A stretch of 64,000 bases of DNA, from contig CAVWOU010000009.1 in NCBI GenBank assembly GCA_963756745.1, positions 262,623-326,622 on the forward strand, read 5' to 3'. The notes under the pieces are model-generated. The model did no database searches. It saw only the letters and a list, made by a program, of their open reading frames with translations, and had not been told where the DNA came from. The position numbers and the translations under genes are program-made. Origin of the DNA: DASPWW01 sp963756745. Lineage in GTDB: Bacteria > Actinomycetota > Thermoleophilia > Solirubrobacterales > 70-9. Below, one piece after another: positions 34,526 to 42,566 of the stretch (its first letter is position 1; each line of letters starts with the position of its first letter).

Positions 34526-34897
34526 CTAGGCGAACTCCGCCATCCGCTTCTCGGCGACCTTCACGGTCTGCTCCGAGAAGAGGTGGTGGTAGGGCTTGGC
34601 CGTGTCGGTCACCAGGTTCTCGACCATCAGGTCGTGGCGACCGGCGTTCTTCAGGTGGTCGAAGCCGTCGGTCGGCTTCCTCACGATGCGGGCGATCGTC
34701 GGGACGATCATCCCATCGTCGTGGCCCTTGTCGATCTGCTGCTTGAACCGGTTCGCGGCGTACCGCTGCTCGGTGCCGTCCTTGCGCGGGATCTTGACCT
34801 CCTCGCGCGCCCGGTCGTAGATCTCCACCGCGTCAATGTAGAGGCGGTCCAGCGCCTCGTCGGTGGCCTGCTTGTCTTTATCTTGATTCACCTTCAC
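34526..34897 (-). CDS. Soluble protein of unknown function
   Basis: 123 residues from the GTG at 34897. Mainly helical and charged (VNQDKDKQATDEALDRLYIDAVEIYDRAREEVKIPRKDGTEQRYAANRFKQQIDKGHDDGMIVPTIARIVRKPTDGFDHLKNAGRHDLMVENLV). It has no recognised family, signal or membrane segment. The start lies inside the end of the upstream gene (20-base overlap), giving a two-gene operon that faces away from a DNA-binding protein gene across a pair of direct repeats. Its location next to small regulatory genes hints at an accessory unit. Confidence 0.7.
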   Translation of the reverse strand: MKVNQDKDKQATDEALDRLYIDAVEIYDRAREEVKIPRKDGTEQRYAANRFKQQIDKGHDDGMIVPTIARIVRKPTDGFDHLKNAGRHDLMVENLVTDTAKPYHHLFSEQTVKVAEKRMAEFA

Positions 34898-35045
34898 CTA
34901 GTTCCTCTTCCTCCGTCACGTCAGCCGCATGACGGAGCACCCACTGGATCAGCTGCGAGTCTTTCCCGACGCCGCCGTCTCCGTCAGCATCGAGCTCGAA
35001 CGGATCGCTCCCGTTCACCGGATGGGTGCTCGTCGGCGCTCTCAT
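34878..35045 (-). CDS. Short acidic protein, first gene of a two-gene unit
   Basis: 55 residues from the ATG at 35045: APTSTHPVNGSDPFELDADGDGGVGKDSQLIQWVLRHAADVTEEEEL. It has no recognised family. The frame is open further upstream (to 35189) through the direct repeats, but those residues are encoded by the repeats and probably not translated. It overlaps the following gene by 20 bases. Confidence 0.5.
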   Translation of the reverse strand: MRAPTSTHPVNGSDPFELDADGDGGVGKDSQLIQWVLRHAADVTEEEELGEGESR

Positions 35046-35078
35046 GTTTGATGTTGTCGCCCTCACGTCTGATGTTGT
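35041..35078. repeat. Two 17-bp direct repeats spaced by 21 bp (candidate operator)
   Basis: CTCATGTTTGATGTTGT (35041-35057) and CTCACGTCTGATGTTGT (35062-35078) differ at two positions. Their starts are 21 bp apart, two helical turns, so a protein binding both would sit on one face of the DNA. They lie at the start of the minus-strand pair, just upstream of an AT-rich stretch (TATCAT and beyond) leading to the divergent HTH-protein gene. Confidence 0.6.
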
Positions 35079-35187
35079 ATCATACCGATTGTAAATGTGC
35101 AAGGCCGTGCATATGTCTAGGACGAAGATACGAAGCGCATATAGGCCTGGATAGCCGATGTCGCGGCGGTCGGATAGAACTGCGGGC

Positions 35188-35512
35188 ATGGAGGCCGAGA
35201 AGGTCAGCGCGTCCCCTGCTCCCGTGGCTGGGGCGCGCCTGTCGCGAGGCGCGCGAGGAGCGGAACGTCGTCCAGGTCAAGATCGCGGCGGCGATCGAGG
35301 TCAACCAGGCGACGATCGCGCGGTTTGAGGACGGCACCGCGTGGCCGCGGCACCCCGAGGAGGTGCTGATGGCCTACGCGTCAGAGCTCGACATGGACGT
35401 GCGGCTTTTGTGGCTTCACGCCTTCGTTCTGTGGCTCGAGCACGAGCCGGTCCTCGACAAGGAGAGCCAGGAGCAGATTCGGGCCGCGCTCAAACGCCTG
35501 CGGATTTCGTAA
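35188..35512 (+). pseudogene. Helix-turn-helix (XRE-like) protein, frame broken once near the N-terminus
   Basis: The ATG at 35188 opens a frame (EAEKVSASPAPVAGARLSR) that fits the start of the protein. The main frame (REAREERNVVQVKIAAAIEVNQATIARFEDGTAWPRHPEEVLMAYASELDMDVRLLWLHAFVLWLEHEP) carries an XRE-type helix-turn-helix: QVKIAAAIEVNQATIARFEDG. One indel near 35240 joins them into about 108 residues. Such proteins bind DNA directly, and the two direct repeats in its divergent promoter are candidate sites. The C-terminal half is helical and unrecognised. Confidence 0.6.
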
Positions 35513-35597
35513 GGCGACGCCGACCTGCGCTCCCATCGAGTTCGTGCGCGATTCCCTCCCCGCCTCTCGGCGGAAGAGATCACAGCGGTGAGGTTCG

Positions 35598-36218
35598 TCA
35601 GCCGGCGGCGAGCGCCTCGATCTCACTAACCGTGGTCTCTAGTTCCTCCGCGAGCGGACCCGAGTACCGACGGGCGAAGATCTCGACGAGCGACCTGTAG
35701 TACCAGAGCGATTCCTCGCGCGTGCCGTTGAAGCGCGACCACAGCTCCTCCCCGACCTCCCGGTAGTCGGACAGGATCGCCCGCGCGTTGTGAAGCTTGT
35801 CGGCGAGGGAGACCCGGAGCACCTCGGGCGGGGCCTCCTCGAGATGGGCAAGGTAGGCCTCCTTGCGCTCGCGCCACGGCGGCTTTGGATCCTCGAGCGT
35901 GTCGCTGCAACCCTCGACGATGTCCGCCACTCGGTCGCCGAACTCGGCGCGGATCCGTTCCAGCGTCGGCTTTCCTCCTTGGTCCTCGGGCCCGTCATGC
36001 AGCAGCGCGGCGATCGCCTCGTCCTCGTCGCCGCCATCCTCGATCACGATCGATGTCACCCCGAGCAGGTGGCCGATGTACGGGATTCCCTTCGATCCCT
36101 TGCGCACCTGTCCGCGGTGGAGGTCGAACGCGAACACGAGCGCCCGCCGAAAGCGCTCGCCGAGCACCGTCGAGGCTCCTTCTGGCGGCTCAGTCATTTG
36201 ACGCCGCGAGTCTGTCAT
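35598..36218 (-). CDS. HD-domain protein of the SpoT/MESH1 hydrolase type
   Basis: 206 residues. The sequence follows the (p)ppGpp hydrolase pattern: RKGSKGIPYIGHLLGVTSIVIEDG, then AALLHDGPEDQGG (the metal-binding His-Asp and catalytic Glu-Asp), FGDRVADIVEGCSD, and RVSLADKLHNARAIL (the final metal-binding Asp). It lacks the synthetase and regulatory domains of full-length SpoT, so it would be a small alarmone or nucleotide hydrolase, as in MESH1. It is divergent from the sigma/HTH/protease operon with an 86-base gap, so the two could share control. Confidence 0.85.
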   Translation of the reverse strand: MTDSRRQMTEPPEGASTVLGERFRRALVFAFDLHRGQVRKGSKGIPYIGHLLGVTSIVIEDGGDEDEAIAALLHDGPEDQGGKPTLERIRAEFGDRVADIVEGCSDTLEDPKPPWRERKEAYLAHLEEAPPEVLRVSLADKLHNARAILSDYREVGEELWSRFNGTREESLWYYRSLVEIFARRYSGPLAEELETTVSEIEALAAG

Positions 36219-36304
36219 CTCCGCGACACTCTCCTTCCCATGCCGCTCCCTTCCTCCCCACCTGCGTCCGCGCGGAGGCCGGGTTTCTGACCCGCGCCGC
36301 GCAG

Positions 36305-36982
36305 ATGAGCGACTTTCGCCCCCTGACGGAGAGCGACCTCCTCGCCCTGACGCCCGAGGAGCTGATCGCCTACCACCACGAGGCGCGCCGGCTCGGTCGG
36401 CACGACGACGCCCGCACCGCGCTCGGAATCCTCGTGTGGGGATTCCTCGACCGCGTCCGCTTCTGGGTCTCGCGCAAGCTGCCGGCGCAGGAGGTCGACG
36501 ACGTGGTCGACGAGGTGATCGAGAGCGCGATCAAGTCCAGCTTCGATGCCAAGGAGACCGGCCAGTTCGTGGCGTGGCTGCGGCGCATTGCGCAGCGTCG
36601 CGTCGCCGATTTTCTCGATGCCCGGTCGCGAAGGCCCGGGGCGGCCCCGCTCGCCGAGGAGCACGAGGGCGAGGAGGACATCTGGGGGGTGACGATCAGC
36701 ATGCCCGACCCCACGCAGGAGGTCGTGGAGCAAAGCGTCATCGACCAGGCCCTCGGCGAGCTCAACGAGGTCCATCGCCGCGTCGTGGAGCTCGCCGGTC
36801 CCCAGGATCTTGGATTCGAGCAACGGCCCGGTAAGGAGGCCGCAGAATTGGTCAACGATCAGCTTTCGGGCCGGTTGAGCGACCCAATGACCGAGGCCAA
36901 TGTCCACCAGATCCTGTCCCGGTTCCGGAAGCGCGTCGCCGAGTTGCTCGGCTCCGACGACGGAGGCCCTTCCGATGGCTGA
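36305..36982 (+). CDS. ECF-like sigma-70 family protein
   Basis: 225 residues from the ATG at 36305. Region 2 is seen in LGILVWGFLDRVRFWVSRKLPAQEVDDVVDEVIESAIKSSFDAKETGQFVAWLRRIAQRRVADFLDARSRR, ending in the WLRRIAQRRVADFLD -10-binding helix. Region 4 follows (VIDQALGELNEVHRRVVELAGPQDLGFEQRPGKEAAELVN ... DPMTEANVHQILSRFRKRVAELL), with a slightly unusual insertion around FEQRPGK. The sequence between has the acidic EEHEGEEDIW. It lies 8 bases into the next gene (overlap), so the operon is sigma - HTH - protease. It may direct RNA polymerase to its own and to stress promoters. Confidence 0.8.
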   Translation: MSDFRPLTESDLLALTPEELIAYHHEARRLGRHDDARTALGILVWGFLDRVRFWVSRKLPAQEVDDVVDEVIESAIKSSFDAKETGQFVAWLRRIAQRRVADFLDARSRRPGAAPLAEEHEGEEDIWGVTISMPDPTQEVVEQSVIDQALGELNEVHRRVVELAGPQDLGFEQRPGKEAAELVNDQLSGRLSDPMTEANVHQILSRFRKRVAELLGSDDGGPSDG

Positions 36983-37628
36983 GGTCGAGCGGCTGTTCGC
37001 CGAGTTCGTCGAGGCGCACCTGGGCGGCAGGGACCCCGACCCGTCGGAGTACATCGGCCGCCTGGGGGAAGGCGATCGCCAGGAGCTGGAGGAGCTGATC
37101 GACGCCTACTACGTGGACGCGCCCCCGAGGCCGTGGGACGCCGCGGCGTTCAGGGGCTCGGACGCCGAGCGGCTCGTGGACGCGATCGACCGGTCCTTTC
37201 GCGGGCGCGCGGGGCTATGGCCTGCGGTGTTGCCCCGGCTCCGCGACCGGGCGCGGCTGAAGCGCAGCGATCTCGTGGCAAAGCTCGCGAAGACCCTCGG
37301 CGTGACCGACCGCGAGCAGAAGGTCGCCTCCTACTACCACCAGATGGAGCAGGGACTGCTGCCGTCGACCGGCGTTAGCAGTCGAGTGCTTGACCGCCTG
37401 GCGGAGATCCTGGGCGTGACCGCCGACTCCCTGCGCGAAACGGGGCGGGCGCTGAGAACCGACGTCGGCGAGGCGGACGACGCCGTGTTCGCCCGCACCG
37501 CCCGTCCAAGTCCGGAGTGGCAGCTCGAGCATGCCGAGGCGGCCCCGCCTCCCGGGGCGGCGAGCGCCGAACGCGAAGCCGACTGGGACGAGGTCGACCA
37601 GTTGTTCCGCGGGGGCGATCGCGAGTGA
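36975..37628 (+). CDS. HTH protein with an N-terminal kinase/sigma-partner-like motif
   Basis: 217 residues from the ATG at 36975. Residues 1-60 (VERLFAEFVEAHLGGRDPDPSEYIGRLGEGDRQELEELIDAYY) carry the DPxEY motif also seen ahead of some planctomycete/actinobacterial Ser/Thr kinases next to ECF sigma genes. Residues 75-170 contain an XRE-type helix-turn-helix (LRDRARLKRSDLVAKLAKTLGVTDREQKVASYYHQME ... SSRVLDRLAEILGVTADSLRETG). A low-complexity C-terminal tail follows. It probably binds DNA and/or the sigma factor encoded just upstream. Its stop overlaps the protease start as GTGA, the typical arrangement of a repressor with the protease that removes it. Confidence 0.8.
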   Translation: MAEVERLFAEFVEAHLGGRDPDPSEYIGRLGEGDRQELEELIDAYYVDAPPRPWDAAAFRGSDAERLVDAIDRSFRGRAGLWPAVLPRLRDRARLKRSDLVAKLAKTLGVTDREQKVASYYHQMEQGLLPSTGVSSRVLDRLAEILGVTADSLRETGRALRTDVGEADDAVFARTARPSPEWQLEHAEAAPPPGAASAEREADWDEVDQLFRGGDRE

Positions 37629-38238
37629 CGCCGGAGCCCGAGCCCGACGCGACGCGCGTCGATGTCGCAGGACTCGAGGCCCGAGCCGAGGAGGTCCTGG
37701 CCACCGTCCCCGCGTGGATCTGGGACGGCGAGACCCTCCCGGTCCCGGTCGAGGAGATCGCCGACTCCTGCTTCAGCCTGCTGGTCCGCGACGTCTCACC
37801 CGGTGAGATGTCCCGCCTCCCCGGGGCCCCGCCGCTCGACCCCGGCCAGGCCGTCTCCGGGCTGCTGCTCGCGAGCCGCGGCGAGATCTGGGTCAACGCC
37901 GACGAGGCCCGCGAGTGGCCCGGCCGCCGCCGCTTCACGATCTGCCACGAGCTCGGCCACTGGCGGCTCCACCGCACCGGCCAGGAGTCGCTCTTCTGCC
38001 GCTCGACGACGGTCGCGCCCGAGGAGCGCGACGTCGAGCCCGCGACCACCAAGCCGCCCGTGCCGATCACCGAGGAGGAGGCCAACGCCTTCGCCGCCGC
38101 GCTTCTGATGCCCGCGCGGCTAATCCGGGAGCACTATCCGCAGCGTCCGCGACCACGCCGAGATGTGCCGAGCTCTTCGGCGCATCCGGCGCGGCGATGG
38201 GCAAGCGCCTGCACGCCGTGATCGAGACCGGCGCCTGA
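37625..38238 (+). pseudogene. ImmA/IrrE-type metallopeptidase, frame broken near the C-terminus
   Basis: The GTG at 37625 begins a protein with the ImmA/IrrE core: a helical lead (LPVPVEEIADSCFSLLVRDVS), the strand EIWVNADEAREWPGRRRFTICHELGHWRLH with the zinc motif HELGH, and EEEANAFAAALLMPARLIREHY, whose EEEANAFAAALLMP is the third family block. The frame changes near 38140, after which SGAAMGKRLHAVIETGA completes the protein at 38238 (about 204 residues). ImmA/IrrE proteases cleave HTH repressors such as ImmR or DdrO (known for the family). The coupled HTH gene immediately upstream is the obvious candidate substrate. Confidence 0.85.
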
Positions 38239-38245
38239 CCGCGAG

Positions 38246-38428
38246 CTACCGGCTGCGGCTGTACGGCCGGCTCGGCATCAGGAAGCCGCCGATAGCGATC
38301 ATCGCAGTGATGGTCGCCCACAACGCGTAGCTGTTCCAGCCCCACTCGTTGTCGATCACGTTGATGATGATCGAGGCGGCGACGAGATAGACCGCGAGGG
38401 GCAGGTACTGCGTGAGCTTTCGCGCCAT
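38246..38428 (-). CDS. Small membrane protein
   Basis: 60 residues, two hydrophobic helices (about 7-25 and 33-52, with NVIDNEWGWNSYA between them). No family recognised. The ATG at 38428 overlaps the stop of the upstream membrane-protein gene (TGATG), so the two are coupled. It sits convergently to the protease gene, 7 bases from its end. Confidence 0.7.
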   Translation of the reverse strand: MARKLTQYLPLAVYLVAASIIINVIDNEWGWNSYALWATITAMIAIGGFLMPSRPYSRSR

Positions 38429-38730
38429 CAGGAAGAGAGTAATAGCTCGCCAAGCACCAACAGCAGGCCACCCGCGAGCCCGAGCAGGCTGAATCCGGTC
38501 ACGGTCCTCCAGCGATCGGCCTCCGGGTCGTCGCGGTGTCTGAGGTACGCGACCAGCACGCCGAAAGCGCCGCCCACGCCTCCGGCCTGAAGCACCACCC
38601 CGATCTCCGGACTCGGGCTCAGCCCGGCAAGGATCAGCAGCATCACGAAGCCGATCGCGGCGACGGTGGCATGCACCTGTTCGTCCATGGCCCGACCCAA
38701 GCGCAGCCGGCGTGCCCGGTGGTGCGTCAT
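38428..38730 (-). CDS. Small membrane protein coupled to its neighbour
   Basis: 100 residues from the ATG at 38730, or 86 from the ATG at 38688, the latter being more natural since residues 1-14 are Arg-rich and untypical. It has hydrophobic segments VHATVAAIGFVMLLILAGL, VLQAGGVGGAFGVLVAYL and VTGFSLLGLAGGLLLVLGELLL. There is no known family. It is coupled by TGATG to the following small membrane gene; the pair probably form a complex. Confidence 0.7.
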   Translation of the reverse strand: MTHHRARRLRLGRAMDEQVHATVAAIGFVMLLILAGLSPSPEIGVVLQAGGVGGAFGVLVAYLRHRDDPEADRWRTVTGFSLLGLAGGLLLVLGELLLSS

Positions 38731-38897
38731 ATGTGCTGAGTCTGCCGACCCTCGAGGAACCGTCGCTGGAGCCCGCCGAGCGGGTCGTCTACGTCGAGCG
38801 CCAGACGAACACGCTGGCGGCCGTCGCTCTCACCCTGGCGCTGATGGGCTCGTCACCGACGCCTTCGAGGAGGCAGGAACTCGAGTCAGCCGGCGCC

Positions 38898-40589
38898 CTA
38901 CCCGCGCCGCTTCCCCGCGACCCGGATCGAGCCCCGCATGAACGGGTGGATGCGGCAGAAGTACGTGTAGGTCTTGCCGGGCTTGCTCAGCGGGGGCGTC
39001 GTGTAGACGTTCGAGCCGGTCGTCACCTCCGAGCTCGTGCCCTTCCCGAAGCCAAGCTGGCCCGAGTCGAACTTGATCGGCCCGCCCGCGAGCGGGTAAC
39101 CGATCCCCGGGCCGCGGTTGCAGGGTGGCTTGCAGGACGTGACCGTGTGCCAGGCCTGCTCGGTCTGGGGCATCGTCGGCAGCGCGTCCTGGTTGGTGAA
39201 GGTGACGGTGTCGCCGGGCGCGATCGCGGGCGGGCGCATCAGAGCCGAGGAGAATCCCGAGCTCGCCGAGTAGCCGCCGGGTGAGCTCAGGAAGCCGTCG
39301 ATCTGGATGCCCGACGAGGCGCTGCTCCCGGTGCTTCGAAGGTCTCGTGGATCGGGCAGGCCCAGCTTGTCGCGCGCCGGCCGATCGATGTTCTCGGGCA
39401 GGCGGCCGTGGGTGAGGGTCCCGCCCTTCTCGTACATCTTCTTCACGGCCTTGCGATCCTCGAACGGGTCCTTGGCCCTCGGGTCGCCGGCGCTGGCGAC
39501 GAACAGCGGGAGGATCCCCATCGACTCGTACCACGACGCCCGCTTGACGTTGTAGGTGGCGTCGATCGAGACCGTGTCGCCGCCCTTCAGGTCGATCCGC
39601 CAGCCCCGCCTCGTGGCCTCCATGCTCACGTCCCAGCTCACGGCGCCGGCCTGATCGTAGTAGTGCGCATCGGAGCGGAACAGCTTCTTCACCTCCGAGC
39701 GCCGGTCGCCGTCGACCTCTCCGGCGTCGGGGCCGTCCCGGGCGACCTCGAGGTCGACGTGGAGCCCGCCGGGATGGAGATGACCCGCGCCGGACACCAG
39801 GGTCGCTCCGCCGTCCGGAACCGTCCACTCGCGAGCGGGGCTGATCTTGCGCCGCTCCTCGAACCCCGGCGCCGCCGGGTCGTCCGGGACCTCGTCCGGG
39901 AACACGTACTTGCCGTCCCCGTCCGGGTCGAACCCCCGCTCGGCGTCGAACACGGGGTAGATCTGCGGCCGTCCGGCAACGTCGAGCCACTGGATCTTGC
40001 CCGGCTGAATGCCGGCGCCCGAGGGGCTGTCCGCGGGGACCCAGTCGATCTCCCAGGTGACGTATACCTGCCGCCCGCCGGCGGCGGTCAGGTTGTGGAT
40101 CATGTAGTTGAGCCCCCAGTTGGCGTCGCCGCCGACCTTGAGCCCGTAGCCCTGGGGCAGGGTCGCGATCGTCTTCTCCTCGCCGGAGGCGAACGTCGGG
40201 CCGTCCGGCCCGATCCAGACCACGTGGTGGAGGTGCAGGTCCCACACGCTCGGGGTCACCAGCTCGCCGCCCGGCTTGATCTCCGCCATGCTGGGCTTGA
40301 ACCGCGTCACGTAGCCCTCGGCCGCGGAGCCGGGGCTGAACACGCCCGCGCCGCCCGGGCCGCGGACCACCTCCGCGTTGGGGCAGGTCTTGGTGGCGCC
40401 GACCAGGTTCAGGTTCTGGCCCGGGTGGATGGTGATCGCGTCCGTGCGGCAGCTGTAGGTGGTCGTGTCCGGGTAGCTCGCCGGGCTCAAGACCTTGTTC
40501 TTCGCGCCGGCGCTCGCCGGCAGGGCGAGCCCGATCAACGCCAATATCACCGGGAACGCGGCACGCGAAACGAATTGCCCGGGACGCAT
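38898..40589 (-). CDS. Secreted protein with a PHM-like dicopper core and a C-terminal cupredoxin domain
   Basis: 563 residues from the ATG at 40589 (after GGAGGAGG). It has a signal peptide (about 8-28, ASAGA). The large middle part carries His pairs in an order like the copper type II monooxygenases (peptidylglycine hydroxylase-like): DLHLHH (His119, 121, 122), YMIHN (His165) and GHLHPGGLH (His270, 272, 277), with a candidate Met ligand in WYESMGIL. The last 100 residues form a cupredoxin: TFTNQDALPT, His481 (AWHTV) and YFCRIHPFM (Cys545, His548, Met551), the complete ligand set of a type 1 copper site. So it may contain both catalytic and electron-transfer copper. The PHM likeness is my inference; the cupredoxin assignment is firm. 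Confidence 0.8.
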   Translation of the reverse strand: MRPGQFVSRAAFPVILALIGLALPASAGAKNKVLSPASYPDTTTYSCRTDAITIHPGQNLNLVGATKTCPNAEVVRGPGGAGVFSPGSAAEGYVTRFKPSMAEIKPGGELVTPSVWDLHLHHVVWIGPDGPTFASGEEKTIATLPQGYGLKVGGDANWGLNYMIHNLTAAGGRQVYVTWEIDWVPADSPSGAGIQPGKIQWLDVAGRPQIYPVFDAERGFDPDGDGKYVFPDEVPDDPAAPGFEERRKISPAREWTVPDGGATLVSGAGHLHPGGLHVDLEVARDGPDAGEVDGDRRSEVKKLFRSDAHYYDQAGAVSWDVSMEATRRGWRIDLKGGDTVSIDATYNVKRASWYESMGILPLFVASAGDPRAKDPFEDRKAVKKMYEKGGTLTHGRLPENIDRPARDKLGLPDPRDLRSTGSSASSGIQIDGFLSSPGGYSASSGFSSALMRPPAIAPGDTVTFTNQDALPTMPQTEQAWHTVTSCKPPCNRGPGIGYPLAGGPIKFDSGQLGFGKGTSSEVTTGSNVYTTPPLSKPGKTYTYFCRIHPFMRGSIRVAGKRRG

Positions 40590-40743
40590 CGACCTCCTCC
40601 CAGTGGAATGCCCCCCGTTAGAACGAAGCATACTTGCCCCGAACCGGCCCGTACACGACGCCCGGGCGCAGTCCGCTACATCGTCGCGACCCTCAACGCG
40701 AGCGTGGTGTCAGGAATAGTCGGGCGGCCCCGACTCACACACC

Positions 40744-42006
40744 ATGCGAACCGAACTACAGCTCGGATACGACCTGATCGCGGTCGAGCACGAGGACACG
40801 GTCCACGCCCTGCTCGAGCTCACCGCCCCCGCAGGCCCCGACTCGACGGACCGGCCCCCCGCCGGCCTGCAGGTCGTCCTCGACCGAAGCGGGTCGATGG
40901 GCGGAGGTCAGCTCGTGGCCGCGCTGCAAGCGATCGACTCGCTCGTCGCGCGACTGCGCCCCGAGGACCGGTTCGGGCTCGTGATGTTCGACTCCGAGGT
41001 ATCGGTGCCGGTGCCGTCGGGTCCGCTTGGAGATGGCTCGAGCGTCCGTGGAGCGCTGCCCATGATCCATCCCGGCAGCACCACCAACCTCTCCGGTGGA
41101 CTCCTGCGCGGCATCCAGGAGGCCCACCGGGCCGCCGACGGCGACGGGACCACCCTGGTGCTGCTGTCCGATGGCCACGCCAACGAGGGCGTGACGGATC
41201 ACCGGCAGCTCGAGCAGTTCGCTTCGGGAGCACGGCGGGCGGGCATCGGTACCTCGACGATCGGCATCGGGCTCGGCTACGACGAGGACCTGCTCGCCGC
41301 GATCGCGAACGGCGGCGGCGGCAACGCCAGCTTCGCCGAGCACGGCGACGAGGCCGGGGCGGCGCTCTCGTCCGAGGTCGACGAGCTGCTCGACCAGGCC
41401 GTGCAGGCGGCGAACCTCACCGTCCGCCCGTCGGATGATGTCTCGGCCGTGCGCCTCTTCAACGACCTTCCGGCCACCGCCGTCGCGGGCGGATTCATGG
41501 TCGAGCTCGGCGACATGTACGCCGGCGAGACGCGCCGCGTCCTGCTCGAGATCGACGTCCCGGCGCTGGGCGAGCTCGGCCTGACGAAGGTCTGCGAGCT
41601 GGAGCTCCGCTGGGTCGAGATCGCTTCCATGCAGAGCCGGCTGGCCACGATCCCGGTCTCGATCAACGTGGTGCCGGGCGACGAGGCGGCCGGGCGCTCG
41701 GAGAACCCCGAGGTCGAGGTAGAGCTCGCGTTCCAGCGCGCCCAGCGCGCAAAGCGGGATGCGACGGATGCGCTGCACGACGGCGACGTCGAGACGGCGA
41801 GCTCGCTCTACCGGGACGCCTCCCTGGACCTACGAAGCGCCAACGTCGCGGCGCCGCCCGACACCGCATCGGAGCTGGCCGCCGAGGCCTCGCTGCTCGA
41901 GGATCTCGCCGACCGCGCCGAGCTCGATGCGATGAGCGTCCGCAAGCAGGCCCGCGCCGACTACCACATGAAGGCCCGCCGCCGCGGGCGGCGGCCACGA
42001 CGCTGA
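40744..42006 (+). CDS. VWA-domain protein
   Basis: 420 residues. A short beta-strand N-terminus precedes a von Willebrand A domain with a complete MIDAS: DRSGSM (Asp47, Ser49, Ser51), a Thr in STTNLSGG and the Asp in VLLSDGHANEG. The C-terminal region (after about 215) has a beta-sandwich and a helical tail (FQRAQRAKRDATDALHDGDVETASSLYRDASLDLRSANVAAPP) that looks like a tetratricopeptide-type helix pair. No signal peptide is seen, so it probably acts in the cytoplasm. Such proteins mediate metal-dependent protein binding; the partners are unknown. It lies 12 bases upstream of the gamma-glutamylcyclotransferase-like gene. Confidence 0.87.
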   Translation: MRTELQLGYDLIAVEHEDTVHALLELTAPAGPDSTDRPPAGLQVVLDRSGSMGGGQLVAALQAIDSLVARLRPEDRFGLVMFDSEVSVPVPSGPLGDGSSVRGALPMIHPGSTTNLSGGLLRGIQEAHRAADGDGTTLVLLSDGHANEGVTDHRQLEQFASGARRAGIGTSTIGIGLGYDEDLLAAIANGGGGNASFAEHGDEAGAALSSEVDELLDQAVQAANLTVRPSDDVSAVRLFNDLPATAVAGGFMVELGDMYAGETRRVLLEIDVPALGELGLTKVCELELRWVEIASMQSRLATIPVSINVVPGDEAAGRSENPEVEVELAFQRAQRAKRDATDALHDGDVETASSLYRDASLDLRSANVAAPPDTASELAAEASLLEDLADRAELDAMSVRKQARADYHMKARRRGRRPRR

Positions 42007-42018
42007 GGACCCGTCTCA

Positions 42019-42540
42019 ATGCATTCCCCCACCGAGGCGTACTTCGCGTACGGGTCGAACCTCAACATCACCGACATGCGGGCACGCTGCCTCGATGCCC
42101 GTCCGGGCGTGCCGGCGCGCCTCGAGGGATGGCGACTCACCTTCCGCGGCGTCGCCGACATCGAGCCCGCCGAGGGCCGGACCGTCCACGGGGCGCTCTG
42201 GTGGCTGAGCCCTCGAGACATCCGGGCGCTCGACCGCTACGAGGGCGCCCCCTCGAACTATCGTCGCCAAATCATCGAGGTCAAGACCGGCGAGGGTCGA
42301 CTGACCGCGATGACCTACGTGATGACGCATGGCGACTACCTCGGGCTGCCCTCCCCGTGGTACCTGGGCCGGATCGAGACCGGCTTCGAGGAGTGGGGAC
42401 TGCCGCGCTCGGAGCTGCTCCGGGCGCTTCGGGAAACGCACGCCGAGCTCGCGGACCTGGGCGTCGAGGACTATCGGCCGGACGGCCGCAAGCGAATGAG
42501 GGCGGTGCTCGCGGACGCGCCATCCGCCCGTGTCAGGTAA
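42019..42540 (+). CDS. Gamma-glutamylcyclotransferase (AIG2-like) family protein
   Basis: 173 residues with the BtrG/GGCT signature: EAYFAYGSNLN (YGSN at 11-14, the substrate loop) and LDRYEGAP with catalytic-type Glu75. GVPARLEGWRLTFRG is also typical. Such enzymes release 5-oxoproline from gamma-glutamyl compounds or act on related amides. It is translated between the VWA gene and a TPR gene with short gaps, suggesting a small operon, though the functional link is unclear. Confidence 0.87.
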   Translation: MHSPTEAYFAYGSNLNITDMRARCLDARPGVPARLEGWRLTFRGVADIEPAEGRTVHGALWWLSPRDIRALDRYEGAPSNYRRQIIEVKTGEGRLTAMTYVMTHGDYLGLPSPWYLGRIETGFEEWGLPRSELLRALRETHAELADLGVEDYRPDGRKRMRAVLADAPSARVR

Positions 42541-42566
42541 GCCCGCCTGGGCCCGACTCCCTTGGC

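Noticed and set aside
38712..38880. A possible small gene reading ERVVYVERQTNTLAAVALTLALMG
   Set aside because: The hydrophobic text looks protein-like, but the frame has no good start, overlaps the divergent membrane gene and dissolves into Arg/Pro-rich sequence; a broken DUF4190-like remnant is possible but not supportable.
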